From: Alphaproteobacteria bacterium
GTDB lineage: Bacteria; Pseudomonadota; Alphaproteobacteria; UBA6615
DNA length: 64,000 nt
Direction of reading: 5' to 3'
Assembly (NCBI GenBank): GCA_021774445.1
Contig: JAJFJA010000059.1
Span: 219,830 to 283,829 of the forward strand
Each line of letters opens with the position of its first letter. Positions within the stretch are counted from its first letter, which is position 1. The notes beneath the pieces are model-generated. The model saw nothing but the letters and a program-made list of their open reading frames with translations, ran no database searches and was not told the origin of the DNA. Shown piece by piece: positions 10,817 through 20,497 of the stretch. A program made the position numbers and the translations under genes.

Positions 10817-11056
10817 ATGAGCACGAAGTCCTCGAAAGCAGCGGATGCCTTCTTCAAGAAGCAAGATAAACAAGCGGCCCTGACTGAATACCAGCAGCGG
10901 CGCAAGGCTGAAGACGAAAAGTCGTCGCGGTTGAAGGCCCTGCGCCTGGCCAAGGAAGCCGAGGACCGCGTCGAGGCCGAGGCCGCCGAGGCGGCAAAAG
11001 CCGCCGCCAAGAAGCCTGCCGCGAAGCGCAAGACCGCGGCCAAGGCTAACGCCTAA
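10817..11056 (+). CDS. Small Lys/Ala-rich protein with H1-like basic tail
   Basis: 79 aa, C-terminus AAKAAAKKPAAKRKTAAKANA. Confidence 0.6.
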   Translation: MSTKSSKAADAFFKKQDKQAALTEYQQRRKAEDEKSSRLKALRLAKEAEDRVEAEAAEAAKAAAKKPAAKRKTAAKANA

Positions 11057-11096
11057 CCCACCCAAGGCGGCGCCACCGGAGGACGATGCAAGTAAC

Positions 11097-11300
11097 ATGA
11101 CCAAAGCAAAGGCCCGCCAGCGCGCCAAGGCGAAAGCAGGGCAGAAGGCGAAAAAACGTGAAATCGCCGCCGAACAGCCCGGCCAGGGCATCCCCCCGGG
11201 TCAGTTCGATCCCGGACCGGGATCGATCAAGGCCCCCAAGATGAACGCCAACGCCAAGAACTTCGCTGAGGCCAAACGCGGCGCCGCCCGCTCGCGATAA
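11097..11300 (+). CDS. Small highly basic protein
   Basis: 67 aa, MTKAKARQRAKAKAGQKAKKREIAAEQPGQG...; same strand just downstream of 10817 ORF. Confidence 0.55.
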   Translation: MTKAKARQRAKAKAGQKAKKREIAAEQPGQGIPPGQFDPGPGSIKAPKMNANAKNFAEAKRGAARSR

Positions 11301-11312
11301 CGCGCCGCTCAG

Positions 11313-12557
11313 TTAACCTGCGCCGGCAAGATGCTCAAATTCCGCGAGCGTGAATGCCTCTAAACCACCGACAATGCCGGCGGCTTCTTGGCGTCCCAGC
11401 GGCGCGAGATCGCCTTGATAGAGCGCTTGGAATCGCTCAGAGGCGATGATCGGAATGCCGAGGCGTTTACAGAGTGATTCGAGCCGCGCCACTTCGTTCG
11501 CCGCCGGTCCGGTCACCGTCATGTCTAGCCGCCGTTCGGTCCCGACATTGCCGTACATCACCTTTCCCGCGTGCAAACCGACACCGAAATCGATTGGTGT
11601 CAGGCCCTGTTCTTCACGGGTCTTGTTCCGCAACGCGGCCCTTGCCCGCGACTCCCGCGCCGTCATCAGCGCCGCGTTGCACATAGCCGACGCCGGCCGC
11701 TGCCCGTCTTCGAACGGAAAAATTGCCATCACGGCGTCGCCGATAAACTTCAGCACCTCGCCGCCATGGTCGAGCACTGCCCCGGCGGTGCAGTCGAAAT
11801 AGTCGTTGATAGCGCTGAAATAGGTCTCGATATCCAACTCGGCGGCCAGCGCCGTCGACCCCCGTAGATCGGAATACCACAGCGCGCACTCGATCACCCG
11901 GCCGTCGCCCCGCTCCACCAGCCCGGCCAGCACATTGCCGCCGGAGACTTTGCCGAGATAGACCTCCAGCAAAGCCGCGGCGAGGCTTTGTTCGCTGACC
12001 GTCTTCACGGCGAGGGCAAGCGGCACCGACAAGCCCCGCAGGTCGGCGACTTCTTGATCCGTGAATCCACCATGGCGCTTGGTCGAGAACGACGCCGGCG
12101 TACCTTCGACGCCGGTGGTAAGACCGGCCCACGCGAAATCCCGCCCGCGGCCATAGGATTCAAAAAGGGCGACATAGTCCGTAACGCCCGCCTGAGCGAG
12201 CGTTTCGAATAACGGAAATTTCTTGGCGACGGCCGGGTCATCCAATCTGTGCCGCTCGAACGGAATATGCTCCTTGACGAGGTGAAAGAATGGCGCGTTC
12301 TGGAATGCCGGCGTGCGCGCCATTGCTCGCGGCGCCATTAGACTTCGACAGGTATCAGTTGCCGAATCCCAGGTTAGGTCGAGCGCGCCCAAGACCGGAT
12401 GCAGCAGCAGGCCGCCAACATTGATGCGGTAGATCGGCAACCCGCCTTGCACCAGTTTGCGCCCCAGTTCCGTGACCGTATCGGTGAGCGCGCCGTCGCG
12501 CAGCGCCCGGTCGAGCAACCAATCGCTAATGCCCCGGAACAACGGAGATTGGCTCAT
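11313..12557 (-). CDS. Adenylate/guanylate cyclase (class III) domain protein
   Basis: CALWYSDLRGSTALAAELD...GGEVLKFIGDAVMAIFPFE...GVGLHAGKVMYGNVGTERRLDMTVTGPAANEVARLESL. Confidence 0.9.
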   Translation of the reverse strand: MSQSPLFRGISDWLLDRALRDGALTDTVTELGRKLVQGGLPIYRINVGGLLLHPVLGALDLTWDSATDTCRSLMAPRAMARTPAFQNAPFFHLVKEHIPFERHRLDDPAVAKKFPLFETLAQAGVTDYVALFESYGRGRDFAWAGLTTGVEGTPASFSTKRHGGFTDQEVADLRGLSVPLALAVKTVSEQSLAAALLEVYLGKVSGGNVLAGLVERGDGRVIECALWYSDLRGSTALAAELDIETYFSAINDYFDCTAGAVLDHGGEVLKFIGDAVMAIFPFEDGQRPASAMCNAALMTARESRARAALRNKTREEQGLTPIDFGVGLHAGKVMYGNVGTERRLDMTVTGPAANEVARLESLCKRLGIPIIASERFQALYQGDLAPLGRQEAAGIVGGLEAFTLAEFEHLAGAG

Positions 12558-12603
12558 CCATCCAGCCTCTTAGTTTCGCGACTTGGTCGGAACCGGCGCC
12601 GCA

Positions 12604-12894
12604 CTAACCGGATACCTCGTCCATAAACCGGGCCAGCGCGACATCCCGCTCCGTCACCCCGTCGGCGTCGTGGGTCGTCAGTGTAACCTCCACCCGGTTG
12701 TAGACATTGCACCATTCCGGATGATGGTCCATCTGCTCGGCCCTTATAGCCGCCCGGGTCATAAAGCCGAAGGCCGCGTTGAAGTCCTTGAACCGGAATG
12801 ACTTGGTAATCGCGTCCCGGCCGTCCACGTCGGCCCAGCCGTCAAGTTCGGCAAGCGCGGCTGCCCGCAGCTGTCCGGTGAGTTTCTCCGCCAT
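12604..12894 (-). CDS. phhB: 4a-hydroxytetrahydrobiopterin dehydratase (pterin-4a-carbinolamine dehydratase)
   Basis: [54 protein letters not shown]. Confidence 0.93.
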   Translation of the reverse strand: MAEKLTGQLRAAALAELDGWADVDGRDAITKSFRFKDFNAAFGFMTRAAIRAEQMDHHPEWCNVYNRVEVTLTTHDADGVTERDVALARFMDEVSG

Positions 12895-12975
12895 CGCTGC
12901 CTCCGGCCCCAATTCGTCAAGCCGCCAGCCTGGCCCCGCTTGGCCGTTCGATCAAGCCGGAGTATCGTCGCCGCT

Positions 12976-13392
12976 ATGCCGGCGAGCCCACAGTCACGCC
13001 ATACCGCGCCCAGCCTCGAAGACATCGAGAATCTGGCGGCGGACGCGTTCGAGAGCATTCCGGCCGTCCTCGCCCAACATTTGCGCGACGTGGTCATGCA
13101 GATCGTCGATTTCCCCGACCGGGAGACCGAGCGCGAAATGGAGCTCGAAAGCCCCTTCGATTTGCTTGGGCTCTATCGCGGCGTCAACCTTGCCGAAAAA
13201 AGCCTCGGCGCCACCCCGGAGGACCTCGACATGATCTTCCTCTACCGCCGCCCGCTACTCGACCATTGGTGCGAAACCGGCGAGGATCTCTATACTTTGG
13301 TCCGCCATGTCCTGATCCACGAGATCGGCCATCATTTCGGCTTTTCGGATGAAGACATGACCGCCATCGAAGCCGCACCGGCCAAACCTTAG
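12976..13392 (+). CDS. Metallopeptidase family protein (zincin-like)
   Basis: LIHEIGHHFGFSDEDM zinc-binding motif; MPASPQ start. Confidence 0.85.
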   Translation: MPASPQSRHTAPSLEDIENLAADAFESIPAVLAQHLRDVVMQIVDFPDRETEREMELESPFDLLGLYRGVNLAEKSLGATPEDLDMIFLYRRPLLDHWCETGEDLYTLVRHVLIHEIGHHFGFSDEDMTAIEAAPAKP

Positions 13393-13411
13393 CGCCTATT
13401 GGACGTCCGCC

Positions 13412-14086
13412 ATGCAGTTTTTCGAAATCCCCCGGCTGCTAACCCGGGAGCAAGTCGCCAAGGCCCGCACGGCGCTTAGCCAGGCCGAGTTCGTCGACGG
13501 CAGTGCCACCGCCGCCAGCATCGGGCCGCGGGTTAAGCAAAATCTGCAAGTCCGGCCGCAGCCCGAGATTGTCAAAACGGTGCTCGAGGTCATCCAGACC
13601 GCCTTGATGTCCCACGAGGCTTTTACCGGCGCGGTCTTCCCGCGCAAGCTACATCTCAATATCAACCGTTATGAAGACGGCATGCATTACGGTGATCACA
13701 ACGACGCCGCCATTGTCGGCCATGTCGCCACGGCCGTACGCACCGACATTTCCTTCACCATCTTCCTCGCCGATCCGGCCCAATATGACGGCGGCGAGAT
13801 GGTCATTCGCACCCCCACCGGCGATGTCGAGGTCAAGCTCCCCGCCGGCGACGCCATCGTCTATAGCGGCTCCACCGTGCATCGCGTCGAACCGGTCACG
13901 AAGGGCGCCCGCCTCGCGGTTTTCGGTTGGGCCCAGAGCTTCGTCGGCGACCCCACCAAGCGCGAGATCCTCGCCCAACTCCGCCGCACCCGCCGCGCCA
14001 TCATCGAAGACAACCCGAACGCCGGCTATCTCAGCGAACTGGGCAACGCCTACAACAACCTCATGCGCTTGTGGACGGAGAATTAA
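13412..14086 (+). CDS. Fe(II)/2OG-dependent PKHD-type hydroxylase (PiuC/YbiX-like)
   Basis: YEDGMHYGDHNDAAIV...RTDISFTIFLADPAQYDGGEMVIRTPTGDVEVKLPAGDAIVYSGSTVHRVEPV. Confidence 0.92.
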   Translation: MQFFEIPRLLTREQVAKARTALSQAEFVDGSATAASIGPRVKQNLQVRPQPEIVKTVLEVIQTALMSHEAFTGAVFPRKLHLNINRYEDGMHYGDHNDAAIVGHVATAVRTDISFTIFLADPAQYDGGEMVIRTPTGDVEVKLPAGDAIVYSGSTVHRVEPVTKGARLAVFGWAQSFVGDPTKREILAQLRRTRRAIIEDNPNAGYLSELGNAYNNLMRLWTEN

Positions 14087-14214
14087 GGACGTCCTGAAGG
14101 CAAATACCCCAATGCCGGGCGCGGCCCGCTTGATGGCGATGCTCGGTCCGGCGAGAGAACAAACCACATTGTCACCAGAACACCACGCCGACAAAGCACT
14201 CGGGAAGCTGTGCC

Positions 14215-14877
14215 CTAGAGCAACGCCCGCACCCGCTGCCGCAGCACCGGCAGCACGTCGGTTTCGAACCACGGGTTGCGCTTTTGCCAACCGACGGTGC
14301 GCCAACTCGGATGCGGCGTCGGCAGGAACTCGGGCAAATAGCTCTGCCACTTCGCCACGGTTTCGGTCAGGGTCTTCTCGCGTTGCCGGCCGAGGTAGCG
14401 CGCTTGCGCATAGCTCCCCACCAGCAAGGTCAGTTCCAGCTGAGGCAGTCCAGCCAGCACCGGTTCGTGCCATTGCGGCGCGCATTCCGGGCGTGGCGGC
14501 GCATCGCCGTCACGCCCCAAGCGTCCCGGATAGCAAAATCCCATCGGCACGATCGCCACCCGGCCGGCGTCGTAGAAGCTGTCCTTGTCCATCTGCAACC
14601 AGTCGCGCAGCCGATCCCCGGACGCGTCGTCCCACGGGACTCCGCTTTCATGCACTTTCGTCCCCGGCGCCTGACCGATAATCATCAGCCGGGCGGTAGC
14701 CTCGGCCCGCAGCACCGGGCGCGGCCCCAGCGGTAGATTCGCTTCGCAGATCCGGCATTGCCGAATCTCACTCAACAAATCGGCCAGGCCATTTTTCCCC
14801 ACCGTCATGTTCGGCGCATCATCCTGGGCATCTCGCCTCGGTTCGCTGATGATGGACCATCCCGACCGACCAACCAA
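14215..14877 (-). CDS. Uracil-DNA glycosylase family protein
   Basis: CRICEANLPLGPRPVL...LMIIGQAPGTKVHESGVPWDDASGDRLRDWL...PTPHPSWR; likely start is an internal Met (MTVGKNG). Confidence 0.85.
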   Translation of the reverse strand: MVGRSGWSIISEPRRDAQDDAPNMTVGKNGLADLLSEIRQCRICEANLPLGPRPVLRAEATARLMIIGQAPGTKVHESGVPWDDASGDRLRDWLQMDKDSFYDAGRVAIVPMGFCYPGRLGRDGDAPPRPECAPQWHEPVLAGLPQLELTLLVGSYAQARYLGRQREKTLTETVAKWQSYLPEFLPTPHPSWRTVGWQKRNPWFETDVLPVLRQRVRALL

Positions 14878-14891
14878 CGGCGGCCCACCCG

Positions 14892-15371
14892 ATGATCAAA
14901 GTCCTTTTCGTCTGCACCGGCAACATCTGCCGCTCCCCGACCGCCGAGGTCGTCTTGCGTGAACTGGCCAACCGCGCCGGCGCGGAGCCGCCAATTCACG
15001 TCGAATCCGCCGGCACCCACGATTACCACATCGGCGAGCCCGCCGACGGCCGCGCCATCGCCACCGCGGATGACCATGGCTTCGACTTGACCGAGCATCG
15101 CGCAAGGTTGGTCACCATCGCCGATTTTCAAGAATTCGACTATGTCCTCGCTCTCGACCGCGGTCATTTGCGTCTTCTAAACGGCTTGTCTCCGCCCACC
15201 GCATCTGCCCGCATCGAGCTGCTGATGAGCTTTGCCCCCGCGCGGCCTGAGGCTGAGGTACCCGACCCCTATTATGGCGACCGCTCGGATTATGAACTCG
15301 CCATCGAGCTGATCGAAGCCGCTGCCCAGGGCCTGCTGGATACCATTCGCCGACAGCACGGCAGCGGCTGA
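14892..15371 (+). CDS. Low-molecular-weight protein-tyrosine phosphatase
   Basis: VLFVCTGNICRSPTAE...VPDPYYG. Confidence 0.93.
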   Translation: MIKVLFVCTGNICRSPTAEVVLRELANRAGAEPPIHVESAGTHDYHIGEPADGRAIATADDHGFDLTEHRARLVTIADFQEFDYVLALDRGHLRLLNGLSPPTASARIELLMSFAPARPEAEVPDPYYGDRSDYELAIELIEAAAQGLLDTIRRQHGSG

Positions 15372-15392
15372 CCGCCGCCGCGCGACGTCAGC

Positions 15393-16259
15393 ATGCAGGC
15401 CGAACACCGCCAACGCATCGCCACCATCCTTGGCAGCCCGGTCGCTACGGTCAACCGGCTCACCGGCGGCTGCATCGCCGACACCTACCGGATCACCCTG
15501 GCCGACGGCGAAGCCTTGGTCGCCAAGCTCGGGCCAGCCGGCAGCGATTTGGCCCTTGAAGGCTGGATGCTGGACTACCTGGCGCGCCATAGCGAACTAC
15601 CCGTGCCCCGGGTTCTACATCGCGAAGACACCCTCCTTCTGATGACCTACGTCCCGGCCGACGCCACCCTGGACGCCGCCGCCCAGACCCATGCCGCCGA
15701 CCTTCTGGCCCGGCTTCATGCGGTCGCCGCCCCGGCCTATGGTTTCGAGCGCGATACCGTGCTCGGCGGGCTGCGCCAGCCCAACCCGATAAGCCGACAC
15801 TGGCTGCCCTTCTTCGCCGAACAGCGGCTCGCCTATATGGCCGAACAGGCCCACCTTGCCGGCCGCTTGCCCGCCGCCGGCCGGCACCGCGTCGAGGCCC
15901 TCGCCGGCCGTATCGGCGATTGGCTCGACGAGCCCGACCGCCCCGGCCTTGTCCACGGCGATGTCTGGCAGGGTAATATTCTCTGCCACCGCACCGCCAA
16001 CGGCACCCGCGTCGCCGCCTTCCTGGACCCCGCCATTTACTATGCTGACCCGGAAATCGAACTCGCCTACGCGACCTTGTTCGACACCCTCGGCGCGCCG
16101 TTCTTCGATCGCTATCGCGAGCATCGGCCGCTTTCCCCCGGTTTCTTTGAGGTTCGGCGCGACCTCTACAACCTTTTTCCGCTGCTCACTCATGTGCGGC
16201 TGTTCGGCGGCCATTACATCGCCGCGGTCGAGCGCACGCTCACGCGCTTCGGCTGTTAA
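15393..16259 (+). CDS. Fructosamine kinase family protein
   Basis: LTGGCIADTYRITLADGEALVAKLG...GLVHGDVWQGNIL...AFLDPAIYYADPEIELAYATLF. Confidence 0.9.
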   Translation: MQAEHRQRIATILGSPVATVNRLTGGCIADTYRITLADGEALVAKLGPAGSDLALEGWMLDYLARHSELPVPRVLHREDTLLLMTYVPADATLDAAAQTHAADLLARLHAVAAPAYGFERDTVLGGLRQPNPISRHWLPFFAEQRLAYMAEQAHLAGRLPAAGRHRVEALAGRIGDWLDEPDRPGLVHGDVWQGNILCHRTANGTRVAAFLDPAIYYADPEIELAYATLFDTLGAPFFDRYREHRPLSPGFFEVRRDLYNLFPLLTHVRLFGGHYIAAVERTLTRFGC

Positions 16260-16382
16260 GCCGACCAGCAAGAAACGCAGCCCACCCCTGCATTAATCGC
16301 ACTTCGCGCTCTAACCAAACCGTCATACTTCGGTTCTATTGAAAAGCTCTGACGACAACCCTTAGAACGCTGATCCGAGATA

Positions 16383-17330
16383 ATGGCAACCACGACCTCC
16401 CCCGGGCTTATGGGCCCCGCGGCAACCAGCCGCACGACCACCAGCAACGCCTCCGGCATCATTTTCATGGCCTTCGCGATTTCCTTCTTCGCCATGCAAA
16501 ACGGCTTGGTCAAATGGCTGGCTGCCGATTACGGCACCGTCCAGATCGTCTTTTTCCGCCACGCCTTTGCCCTCTTGCCCATTGGGTATTTTCTCTGGCG
16601 CTCCGGCGGCATCAGCTTGCTTCGCAGCAGCCGCAAGCCCGAACATCTGCTCCGCAGCCTCCTCAGCCTGGTTTCCACCGGCTCCATCTTTTACGCCTTC
16701 GGCCAGATGCCCTTAGCCAACGCCACGGCCATCGCTTTTACCGTGCCGATCTTTATCACCGCCCTTAGCGTTCCGTTGCTCGGCGAACAAGTCGGCTGGC
16801 GCCGTTGGGGCGCCGTATTCGTCGGCTTTGCTGGTGTTTTGGTCGTGCTGCGCCCGGGTCCCGACATGCTCGACCCGGCGTCCCTGCTGATCATCGGCGC
16901 CTGCCTCATCATTGCCTACACCATGATCCTCAGCCGCCAGATGAGCCGCACCGAGCACACCGCCACCATCGCCGGTTATGTCACGCTCGTCAGCGTCGCC
17001 GTGACCGGCGCCATCCTGCCCTTCACCTGGATCGCGCCCACCCCGACCGATTGGCTGCTATTCGCCGGCATCGGCCTGCTCGGCGGCCTGGGGTTCCTGC
17101 TGGTCACCCACGCGTATCGGATCAGCCAAGCCGCCGTGGTCGCGCCCTTCGAATATATCCATATTCTCTGGGCCATCACCCTCGGCTACCTGGTGTGGGG
17201 CGAGATACCGGGCACCAACGTCGCCATCGGGGCGCTGATCGTCATCGCCAGCGGACTCTACATCGTTCACCGCGAGACCGTACGCGGCCGGCCGCCTCTC
17301 GCCCGCCGCAAGCTGCATCCCCGCGTCTGA
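16383..17330 (+). CDS. DMT (EamA) family transporter
   Basis: Ten hydrophobic segments, EamA repeats. Confidence 0.85.
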   Translation: MATTTSPGLMGPAATSRTTTSNASGIIFMAFAISFFAMQNGLVKWLAADYGTVQIVFFRHAFALLPIGYFLWRSGGISLLRSSRKPEHLLRSLLSLVSTGSIFYAFGQMPLANATAIAFTVPIFITALSVPLLGEQVGWRRWGAVFVGFAGVLVVLRPGPDMLDPASLLIIGACLIIAYTMILSRQMSRTEHTATIAGYVTLVSVAVTGAILPFTWIAPTPTDWLLFAGIGLLGGLGFLLVTHAYRISQAAVVAPFEYIHILWAITLGYLVWGEIPGTNVAIGALIVIASGLYIVHRETVRGRPPLARRKLHPRV

Positions 17331-17341
17331 CGCACCTCCGG

Positions 17342-17935
17342 CTACGTCGCCGCGGCCGCCTCCCAATCGAAAGCGGGATCGGCCGCGGCGGCATCGCCAC
17401 CGCGTAAGGGATAGCGCACTTCCACCGTGTAATCGGCACCGCTGCGGCCCAGGCTGCTCGACATCAGGGCGAAGCTGACCGCCGCAATCGGGCCACTGGC
17501 CAAACCGCCATGCGCCGCCACGAATTGCTCGATCCGAGCGCCGCGGCCGCGGCGCAGCCGAGCCAGCGTGACATGGGGATGAAATTTCCGCCTTTCCGCC
17601 GGCTCTCCCGCCCGCACCACGGCGCGCTCGATCTTCGCCTGCAGCCGCCGCAGCGCCGGGCAAGGTGCCACCCCTGCCCATAAGGCCCGCGCCCCATTCC
17701 GCGACCCGAACTGCCCGGCACCCTGCAACTGAAAGTTGAAGGCATCCATATCGACGCGGCTCAGCGCCTCGTCGATATCCGCCGCCTTGTCCTCATTCAC
17801 CTCGCCGACGAAACGCAGGGTCAGGTGCATATTTTCCACCGCCAGCCAACGTGCGCCGGCCATCGGCCAAGCCAGGCCCGCCAACCGCTCCCGGACTGCG
17901 GCCGGGAGCTCCAAGGCGACGAACAATCTGATCAC
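17342..17935 (-). CDS. thpR: RNA 2',3'-cyclic phosphodiesterase
   Basis: IRLFVALELPAAVRERLAGL...MHLTLRFVGEV...FHPHVTLARLRR (two HxT motifs); start uncertain (GTG 17935 or TTG 17956). Confidence 0.88.
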   Translation of the reverse strand: MIRLFVALELPAAVRERLAGLAWPMAGARWLAVENMHLTLRFVGEVNEDKAADIDEALSRVDMDAFNFQLQGAGQFGSRNGARALWAGVAPCPALRRLQAKIERAVVRAGEPAERRKFHPHVTLARLRRGRGARIEQFVAAHGGLASGPIAAVSFALMSSSLGRSGADYTVEVRYPLRGGDAAAADPAFDWEAAAAT

Positions 17936-17948
17936 CGCACCCCACCAC

Positions 17949-19067
17949 TCAGACAAACAGCGTCAGCACACCCGTGTAGCCATACAGCCTATTATGCGAG
18001 ATTTCGCCATTGCCGAAAAAGCCGATCAGCGGGATATCGCCGAAGGCATCCCGAATCATCGCCAACTCGACCGCGCCCGGGCCGAACTGATGCGGCCCCC
18101 GGGCGACACAGCTATGGTAGACCGCCGCCTTCGCCCCGTCGCCGAGCCGGCCTTTGAGCTGGCTGAGCATCCGCGCCATGTCCTTCTTGGCGCTTTCCGG
18201 ATCCCGCCGGACGAACATGATCTGGTCACCGGCGACCAGGGTTTCGCCGATCGCCAGCCGCCCGCTCTCCACGTCGATGCCCATCAGGTTGCGCACCATA
18301 TAATCGCCGGTGTCCGAGCCGGTGACCGGCAGCGCCGCATGGACATAGCCGGCGACCCGGCTGAGATCCCGCGCCAGCACCTCGCCGACATCCTCCTTGA
18401 AGACCTCCAGCGCCGGCCGACCGTCCAATTCTGCAACCGCCCGGTCGGCGATCCTGGTCACCTTATGGACACCACTGATCGGCGAGCAACCCTGGGTCAA
18501 CCCGGTCGCCACCTCCACGTCCTGGGCGAACAGCACGCCGGACACGCCGCCGCCGACCGCGACCTCCGCCACTTGAGCCTCACTCTGTCCGGCTGTTAGC
18601 GCACCAACCAGAAAACAACTGGTCGCTTCGGCCAATGCCGAAATGGTCGGGGCGACCGCGCGGTCTTGCGGATCCCCATGCACGATCCCGAAACGCGGCT
18701 GCGTCTTCCCTAGCCAACCCGCCAAACCGACCAGCGTCACCGCCACGTCGGGACCAACGGTTGGCAGCACATGAAACCGGTCCGGCGCGAAGTTGCAGGT
18801 CAACACTGCCAGCGCCGGTTGGTCGAAGAAATCCGCCTCGCCGGCACATATCCCCGGCGCCGCCGCACCGACCCAATGGGGGACCCCGGTGGTCTCGCGC
18901 AGAAAGGTGACGATGCTCGACAAATCGCGCGCCAGCGGCTCGGTGACATAAAGCAGGCCGAGATTGCCGCACACCCCCTTCGGCCCCAGCTCAACACTGC
19001 ATTGTCTTGCCAGACGCGCCCAATCACCGCCCGCCGCGTGGGCCACAAGAAACTCTTCCATCGCCAT
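17949..19067 (-). CDS. FIST domain signal-transduction protein
   Basis: LVGALTAG...GGVSGVLFAQDVEVATGLTQGCSPISGVHKVTR...GFFGNGEISHNRLYGYTGVLTLF. Confidence 0.88.
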   Translation of the reverse strand: MAMEEFLVAHAAGGDWARLARQCSVELGPKGVCGNLGLLYVTEPLARDLSSIVTFLRETTGVPHWVGAAAPGICAGEADFFDQPALAVLTCNFAPDRFHVLPTVGPDVAVTLVGLAGWLGKTQPRFGIVHGDPQDRAVAPTISALAEATSCFLVGALTAGQSEAQVAEVAVGGGVSGVLFAQDVEVATGLTQGCSPISGVHKVTRIADRAVAELDGRPALEVFKEDVGEVLARDLSRVAGYVHAALPVTGSDTGDYMVRNLMGIDVESGRLAIGETLVAGDQIMFVRRDPESAKKDMARMLSQLKGRLGDGAKAAVYHSCVARGPHQFGPGAVELAMIRDAFGDIPLIGFFGNGEISHNRLYGYTGVLTLFV

Positions 19068-19092
19068 GTTGTATCCTGCCGCGGCGCGCGAG

Positions 19093-19776
19093 TCAGCCGG
19101 CGCCGTTTAAGACTTGCAGCACATAGGGCAAAATTCCCTCGACGATCACCGCCACGCCGCGCTCGTTGGGGTGGATGCCATCCGCTTGGTTGAGTGCCGG
19201 CTGCGCCGCGACGCCTTCCAAAAAGAACGGGTAGAGCACCACATCATGCACCTCCGCCAACCGCGGGAACATGTCGTTGAAGGCGTCGCCATAGTCGCGC
19301 CCCAGGTTCGGCGGCGCCAGCATCCCGGTGAGCAACACCTTTGTGTCCGACGCTTTCAGCCGCCCCAGGATATCGTTGAGATTGGCGTAACTGCCGTCGG
19401 GATCGAGACCGCGCAGCCCGTCATTGGCGCCCAGTTCGACAATCACAAGTTCGGGAGCGTCCGCCATGGACCAATCCAGCCGCGCCCGGCCGCCGGCGGT
19501 GGTATCGCCGGAGACGCCGGCATTGATCACCCGTGCCGGCACACCCTGGTCGGCCAGTGCAGCCTCTAACTGGCGCGGGAAACTGGCCTCGTCCGGCAGA
19601 CCGAAACCGGCGGTCAGGCTGTCGCCGAACGCTACGATCGTCGGCCTTTGCTGTGCCTGAGCGGGCATTGCCAGCAGCAGCGCCAACCCGGCGGCAACCG
19701 CAGCCAACGCGTTGAAAACCACGGCAATATGGCCATATCGAGGAGTCCGACCTTCGCTCACTGATCCGGCACCCAT
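19093..19776 (-). CDS. tesA: Arylesterase / acyl-CoA thioesterase I-like SGNH hydrolase
   Basis: TIVAFGDSLTAGFGLPDEASFP...VSGDTTAGGRARLDW...LGANDGLRG...DGIHPNERG; start trimmed from ORF-track 20067. Confidence 0.9.
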   Translation of the reverse strand: MGAGSVSEGRTPRYGHIAVVFNALAAVAAGLALLLAMPAQAQQRPTIVAFGDSLTAGFGLPDEASFPRQLEAALADQGVPARVINAGVSGDTTAGGRARLDWSMADAPELVIVELGANDGLRGLDPDGSYANLNDILGRLKASDTKVLLTGMLAPPNLGRDYGDAFNDMFPRLAEVHDVVLYPFFLEGVAAQPALNQADGIHPNERGVAVIVEGILPYVLQVLNGAG

Positions 19777-20497
19777 GGTCTCACCACAACTTGTGACATC
19801 CGACCCGATGATCGAACTGCACGACGTGCATCTCCATTTGGCCAGTGCCGGCGGCGAGGTCAACATCTTACGTGGGCTCGACCTGTCGGTGTCCCGCGGC
19901 GAAACCATTGGTGTGGTGGGCCCTTCCGGCTCCGGCAAATCGACCATGATGATGATCATCGGTGGCCTCGAGCGGCCATCTTCCGGGACCGTGCGCGTCG
20001 CCGGTCGGGACCTCTCCGGCCTGAGCGAAGACGCCCTGGCGCTGTTTCGCCGCGACAATGTTGGCATCGTTTTTCAGGCTTTCCATCTCGTGCCGACCAT
20101 GACCGCGCTGGAGAATGTCGCCATCCCGCTCGAGCTGGCCGGCCGCCGCGATGCCTTTGCCCGGGCCGAGGCTGGCCTGGCCGCCGTCGGTCTCGCCGAC
20201 CGGCAACAGCACTATCCCAGCCAGCTGTCCGGCGGCGAACAGCAACGGGTGGCACTGGCCCGCGCTTTCGTCACCGAGCCCGACTTGCTGCTGGCGGACG
20301 AACCCACCGGCAATCTGGACGGCGAAACCGGTGCCAAGGTGATCGAGGTCCTGTTCGAGTTACAGCGCCGCCACGGCACCACCTTGGTGCTCATCACCCA
20401 TGACAATGCCATCGCCCAAAGCTGCGATCGCATCGTCCGTATCGCCAGCGGCCGCATCGCCGACTCCGCGCCGCCGGTGGCCGCGGCCGCCCTATGA
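19775..20497 (+). CDS. ABC transporter ATP-binding protein (YbbA-like)
   Basis: Walker A GPSGSGKST, signature LSGGEQQRVALARAF, Walker B LLLADEPTGNLD; alternative start MIELHDVH at 19808. Confidence 0.93.
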   Translation: MVSPQLVTSDPMIELHDVHLHLASAGGEVNILRGLDLSVSRGETIGVVGPSGSGKSTMMMIIGGLERPSSGTVRVAGRDLSGLSEDALALFRRDNVGIVFQAFHLVPTMTALENVAIPLELAGRRDAFARAEAGLAAVGLADRQQHYPSQLSGGEQQRVALARAFVTEPDLLLADEPTGNLDGETGAKVIEVLFELQRRHGTTLVLITHDNAIAQSCDRIVRIASGRIADSAPPVAAAAL

